7,739 nucleotides of DNA from Thermoplasmatota archaeon (GTDB taxonomy: Archaea > Thermoplasmatota > Thermoplasmata > Thermoplasmatales > Thermoplasmataceae), in assembly GCA_023379355.1 (NCBI GenBank), contig JAMCUD010000031.1:1-7739 (forward strand). Direction: 5' to 3'. The translations under genes and the position numbers were made by a program. Below, one piece after another: positions 5,281-7,739 of this stretch (positions within the stretch are counted from its first letter, which is position 1; every line of letters begins with the position of its first letter). Below the pieces are notes generated by a model. It had not been told where the DNA came from, searched no databases, and saw only the letters and a program-made list of their open reading frames with translations.

Positions 5281-6489
5281 GTGTCAATTATTCACTGCGG
5301 TATGTTTTTCGACGGTACCAAAATACTGGAGAATGTCGATCTAGAAATAAGGAATGGCAGGGTAGCTAAATTGGAAAGAAATATTGCCGGATCTGACAGA
5401 CTGGATGCAAGAGATTATTTTGTAATGCCCGGAATGGTTGATTCTCATATTCATCTCAGTGGCAGTACAACCGGGAATCTTGTCGCAGAATACCTGACAA
5501 AGGATGCCAGGACAAGACTCTTAAGAGCATCCACCTGGATGATAAAGTTGCTAAAGGCCGGTTTTACCACTGTCCGCGATTGTGGTGAGGAGAATTCAAT
5601 TTACCTCAGAGAAGCCATAAAGTCAGGTACCATTGTCGGTCCAAACATCTTGGCAGCTGGAAAACCTCTCAGCCAGTCTTTTGGACATGGTGAAGTGGCC
5701 CATTCAATACCTTTTCACTGGAACCAAGATCGAGGTATGTCGGAGATATGTGACGGAAAGGATCAATGCATATCCGCTGCACGCCGAGTACTTAGAACTG
5801 GAGCTGACTTCATAAAGGTCTTTTCCACTGGCGGTGTTCTCTCTGAGAGGGACAGGCCTGACCAGGAACAGTTCACGCCGGAGGAACTGGCAGCTATTGT
5901 TAACGAGGCTAGGAAGGCCGGTACGTATGTTGCTGCTCACGCTCATGGAGATCAGGGAATCAGGAATGCAGTACAGGCTGGAGTAAAGTCAATTGAACAC
6001 GGTACGCTCGCTCAGGATGGGACATTGAGGGAAATGGCAGAGAGAGGCGTGTCCCTAACGCCAACCCTATCAATACAGGAGCTTCTTGTGAAACATGGGC
6101 AAAAACTTGGCGTTAGCAGCTGGGGACTGGAAAAGATAAAGGCAGTAAGGGATGGTATTGGAAAGATACTGCCAAAGGCGGCAGAGTATGGAATAAACAT
6201 TCTGGCTGGCACTGACCTTGGGTTTGAGACGGGAACAGACATTGACATAGGCACAAACTGGAATGAGCTCATACTTCTTGCTGAAATTGGCGGACTTACG
6301 GCGTTACAGGCACTGATGAGCTCAACAGGAAATGCAAGGAAAATAGGAATCCAGGCAGGTACGATAGAAGAAGGCAAACAGGCAGATATTGTATTGGTCG
6401 AGGGGAATCCAGCCAATGATATCAGGGAAATAAGGAACAAAAAGCGCGTGTTTCTAGCCGGAAAGGAATTAAGCCTTTCAGAACATTGA
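5281..6489 (+). CDS. Metal-dependent amidohydrolase, prolidase/imidazolonepropionase-like (COG1228 type)
   Basis: Protein of 402 residues with the amidohydrolase layout: a small beta-sandwich made from both ends (about 1-50 and 358-400) around a TIM-barrel. Metal-site residues are in order: His56 and His58 (VDSHIHL), Lys179 (DFIKVFSTGG, the probable carboxylated bridging lysine), His220 (AAHAHG), His240 (SIEHGT) and Asp312 (AGTDLG). This set is complete, so the enzyme should be active with a binuclear centre. The family includes Xaa-Pro and Xaa-Arg/Lys dipeptidases and various amidases and drug or toxin hydrolases; the substrate here is not determined. The C-terminal EEGKQADIVLVEGNP motif is typical. 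The GTG start is supported by the TATA box 25 nt upstream, and MSIIHCGMFFDGT matches the usual family beginning. Divergent from the MFS/M20D operon, which suggests a related salvage role. Confidence 0.88.
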   Translation: MSIIHCGMFFDGTKILENVDLEIRNGRVAKLERNIAGSDRLDARDYFVMPGMVDSHIHLSGSTTGNLVAEYLTKDARTRLLRASTWMIKLLKAGFTTVRDCGEENSIYLREAIKSGTIVGPNILAAGKPLSQSFGHGEVAHSIPFHWNQDRGMSEICDGKDQCISAARRVLRTGADFIKVFSTGGVLSERDRPDQEQFTPEELAAIVNEARKAGTYVAAHAHGDQGIRNAVQAGVKSIEHGTLAQDGTLREMAERGVSLTPTLSIQELLVKHGQKLGVSSWGLEKIKAVRDGIGKILPKAAEYGINILAGTDLGFETGTDIDIGTNWNELILLAEIGGLTALQALMSSTGNARKIGIQAGTIEEGKQADIVLVEGNPANDIREIRNKKRVFLAGKELSLSEH

Positions 6490-6495
6490 CGATCT

Positions 6496-6522
6496 GGGCA
6501 AGTCTTAAATTTCAGATTGCCC
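6496..6522 (+). promoter_or_regulatory. Near-perfect hairpin between the amidohydrolase and DUF763 genes
   Basis: GGGCAAGTCT (6496-6505) pairs with AGATTGCCC (6514-6522) with a single bulged G and an 8-nt AT-rich loop. It starts 7 nt after the amidohydrolase stop and covers the putative TATA box of the DUF763 gene (6504-6511). It could be an operator, a 3'-end hairpin of the upstream mRNA, or both. No T-run follows, so a simple intrinsic terminator is unlikely. Confidence 0.45.
6504..6511 (+). promoter_or_regulatory. TATA-like box for the DUF763 gene
   Basis: CTTAAATT is centred about 25.5 nt before the TTG at 6533, the same spacing as for the amidohydrolase gene. The box is weaker than the one at 5252. 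Its position supports a separate, leaderless transcript for the DUF763 gene and the TTG start. Confidence 0.45.
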
Positions 6523-6532
6523 TTCATCAGTA

Positions 6533-7633
6533 TTGGAAAAGAAAGGATCGGCTGTACTCCCTCTCCACTACGGCCACCCTCCAGAGTACCTCTACAGAAG
6601 GATGGTAAAACTTGGCGGAATAATGTCCGATCTTATCATTGAAAGATTCGGCGTCAGTGATTACCTTGAGAAACTTTCAGATCCATTCTGGTTCCATTCA
6701 CTCTCACTTGCCATAGGTTTTGACTGGAATTCAAGTGGTACAACAACAGCCACTCTGGGAGCTCTCAAAGAATACTTCTGGAAACGTGCTGATCCAGGTG
6801 TCTTCATACTGGGAGGAAAAGGTGCACATATTTCAGAAATATCAGGTGAATTTGAGCTTCTTGTATCACGAGGAATAATCTCTGAATCCAAGGCACACAA
6901 GATAAAAGAGGATGCCAGAAGAATAGCAAAGGTTGATCAGAACCTCCTGCAGGATGGATTTGATCTGTACATGCAGTTCTTGATCCTGGATCATTCGGGA
7001 AAGTGGGCGATTGTTCAGCAGGGAATGAATGCCGAACAGAGAATGGCCAGAAGGTACCACTGGCTTCACAGGTCATCGCTTGATTTCCTCAATGACGGCA
7101 GAAACGGAATTTCATCAACTTTTGTGGCCCATAGGCCTCTGAATCTTTCTACTTCCAGAAGCTCCCGGAACCGTGATGGAATGCTGGAGATGGCTAGGGA
7201 CAACCCACTAAGATACAGGCACATTCTGCAGAGCGGTTCACAGAGGACGCTGGATAGTTTCAACCTAAATGAGCCCGTTCTGAGGATGGATTATAGAATT
7301 AACTGGGAAAGGTTGAGGCAGATATATGAGTACCAGCCCACTGATTTCCAGGAGCTGGCTTTTATGCAGGGAGTGGGGAAATCCACAATCAGGGCTCTTT
7401 CATATCTTTCAGAAATAGTCTACGGAGATCCGCCGTCATTCACTGATCCTGTGAAGTTTTCCTTTGCCCTTGGGGGAAAGGACGGAGTTCCAAAACCGGT
7501 AAACGTTGCAGATTATGATCGCGCCATAGAATACTTTTCGGAACTCCTTCGTGGCACGACTTTACATGATTCAACGCTTGAAAACCTGTCAAGGAAGATG
7601 TCAGCAGAAGCCAGGGAAAGGACGGGCATTTGA
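6533..7633 (+). CDS. DUF763 family protein with helix-hairpin-helix
   Basis: Protein of 366 residues that I recognise as the DUF763 (COG1415) family of Archaea and some bacteria; biochemical role unknown to me. Family blocks in order: SAVLPLHYGHPPEYLYRRM (6-24), LSDPFWFHSL (48-57), GFDWNSSGTTTATLGALKE (62-80), LGGKGAHISEI (93-103), QDGFDLYMQF (140-149), KWAIVQQGMN (157-166), ARRYHWL (172-178), the hairpin LAFMQGVGKSTIRALSYLSE (275-294), and PSFTDPVKFSFALGGKDGVPKP (301-322). GVGKSTIRAL (280-289) fits a helix-hairpin-helix, pointing to DNA or structured nucleic-acid binding. Many conserved Asp, Lys, His and Gln residues suggest an enzyme. No membrane segment or signal peptide. The TTG start is supported by spacing to a TATA-like box and by the family's usual few residues before the xLPLH motif; ATG codons further in would cut off that motif. 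As I recall the family, FDWHSS is usual, so Asn66 may be a substitution. Confidence 0.85.
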   Translation: MEKKGSAVLPLHYGHPPEYLYRRMVKLGGIMSDLIIERFGVSDYLEKLSDPFWFHSLSLAIGFDWNSSGTTTATLGALKEYFWKRADPGVFILGGKGAHISEISGEFELLVSRGIISESKAHKIKEDARRIAKVDQNLLQDGFDLYMQFLILDHSGKWAIVQQGMNAEQRMARRYHWLHRSSLDFLNDGRNGISSTFVAHRPLNLSTSRSSRNRDGMLEMARDNPLRYRHILQSGSQRTLDSFNLNEPVLRMDYRINWERLRQIYEYQPTDFQELAFMQGVGKSTIRALSYLSEIVYGDPPSFTDPVKFSFALGGKDGVPKPVNVADYDRAIEYFSELLRGTTLHDSTLENLSRKMSAEARERTGI

Positions 7634-7739
7634 GCGTATTGATCCGGGAGAGGTTAAATCCATTAGATTGGGTCAAAAAATTAAAGCCTAATGTCAGTGC
7701 CATCTGTAGAAGATGTTAAATATTCTTTCCAACTCCGTG
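7634..7739. other. Right-end intergenic stretch, possible promoter or gene start beyond the edge
   Basis: No complete gene is present. TTAAATAT at 7716-7723, preceded by GAAGATG, resembles an archaeal TATA box on the plus strand and would direct a start just past the window end. Alternatively ATG 7691 opens a frame to the edge (MSVPSVEDVKYSFQLR), and ATG 7713 opens another; neither stub is recognisable. The sequence cannot decide among these. Confidence 0.3.

Noticed and set aside
6012..6527. 171-residue open frame on the minus strand
   Set aside because: It lies almost wholly antisense to the amidohydrolase gene, whose plus-strand product carries a full set of metal ligands; the minus-strand product has no recognisable motif and a Ser/Pro/Ile-rich shadow composition.
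7440..7703. 87-residue minus-strand open frame at the right end
   Set aside because: Mostly antisense to the conserved C-terminal block of the DUF763 protein; no recognisable motif.

Overview
The window looks like a chromosomal piece of a euryarchaeon, most probably a relative of the Thermoplasmatales (Thermoplasma/Ferroplasma/Cuniculiplasma type). The left end carries the archaeal run of RNA polymerase subunit Rpo7, Spt4, GTP-dependent dephospho-CoA kinase, ribosomal protein S24e and ribosomal protein S27ae. Arginine is mostly AGG/AGA, ATA isoleucine codons are frequent, and several genes start with GTG or TTG. Several promoters place a TATA-like box about 25 nt before the start codon, as expected for leaderless archaeal mRNAs. 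The order-level assignment is inference; Archaea is near certain.

Layout. (1) 1-1285, plus strand: a tightly packed information-processing and CoA operon, rpo7 (3' end only), spt4, dephospho-CoA kinase, rps24e, rps27ae. Neighbouring genes overlap or lie within about 10 nt. (2) 1286-1410: a short AT-rich convergent gap with T-runs, a 10-bp direct repeat and a strong TATA-like stretch. (3) 1411-5052, minus strand: a D-malate/tartrate dehydrogenase-type enzyme. It lies downstream of an overlapping MFS transporter and M20D amidohydrolase pair, which are read in the order MFS, M20D, dehydrogenase. (4) 5053-5280: a 228-bp divergent promoter region with repeated AAAATTTA elements. (5) 5281-6489, plus strand: a metal-dependent amidohydrolase of the prolidase/imidazolonepropionase-like group. 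(6) 6490-6532: a short gap with a near-perfect hairpin that overlaps the putative promoter of the next gene. (7) 6533-7633, plus strand: a DUF763 protein with a helix-hairpin-helix. (8) 7634-7739: the start of an intergenic region or of a further gene that cannot be resolved here.

How the genes may work together. The left operon makes transcription and translation machinery and the last enzyme of CoA synthesis. The middle genes look like a small catabolic/salvage island: a transporter, two unrelated metal-dependent amide or peptide hydrolases sharing one divergent control region, and an NAD-dependent hydroxy-acid dehydrogenase. A reasonable inference is uptake and hydrolysis of acylated amino acids or short peptides, with oxidation of a malate-like acid, but the substrates cannot be read from sequence.

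I found no mobile element, CRISPR array, tRNA or rRNA. I do not see a clearly novel multi-gene system. The best leads are the DUF763 gene with its hairpin-covered promoter, the shared divergent control region, and the leaderless-promoter geometry that bears on several start codons.
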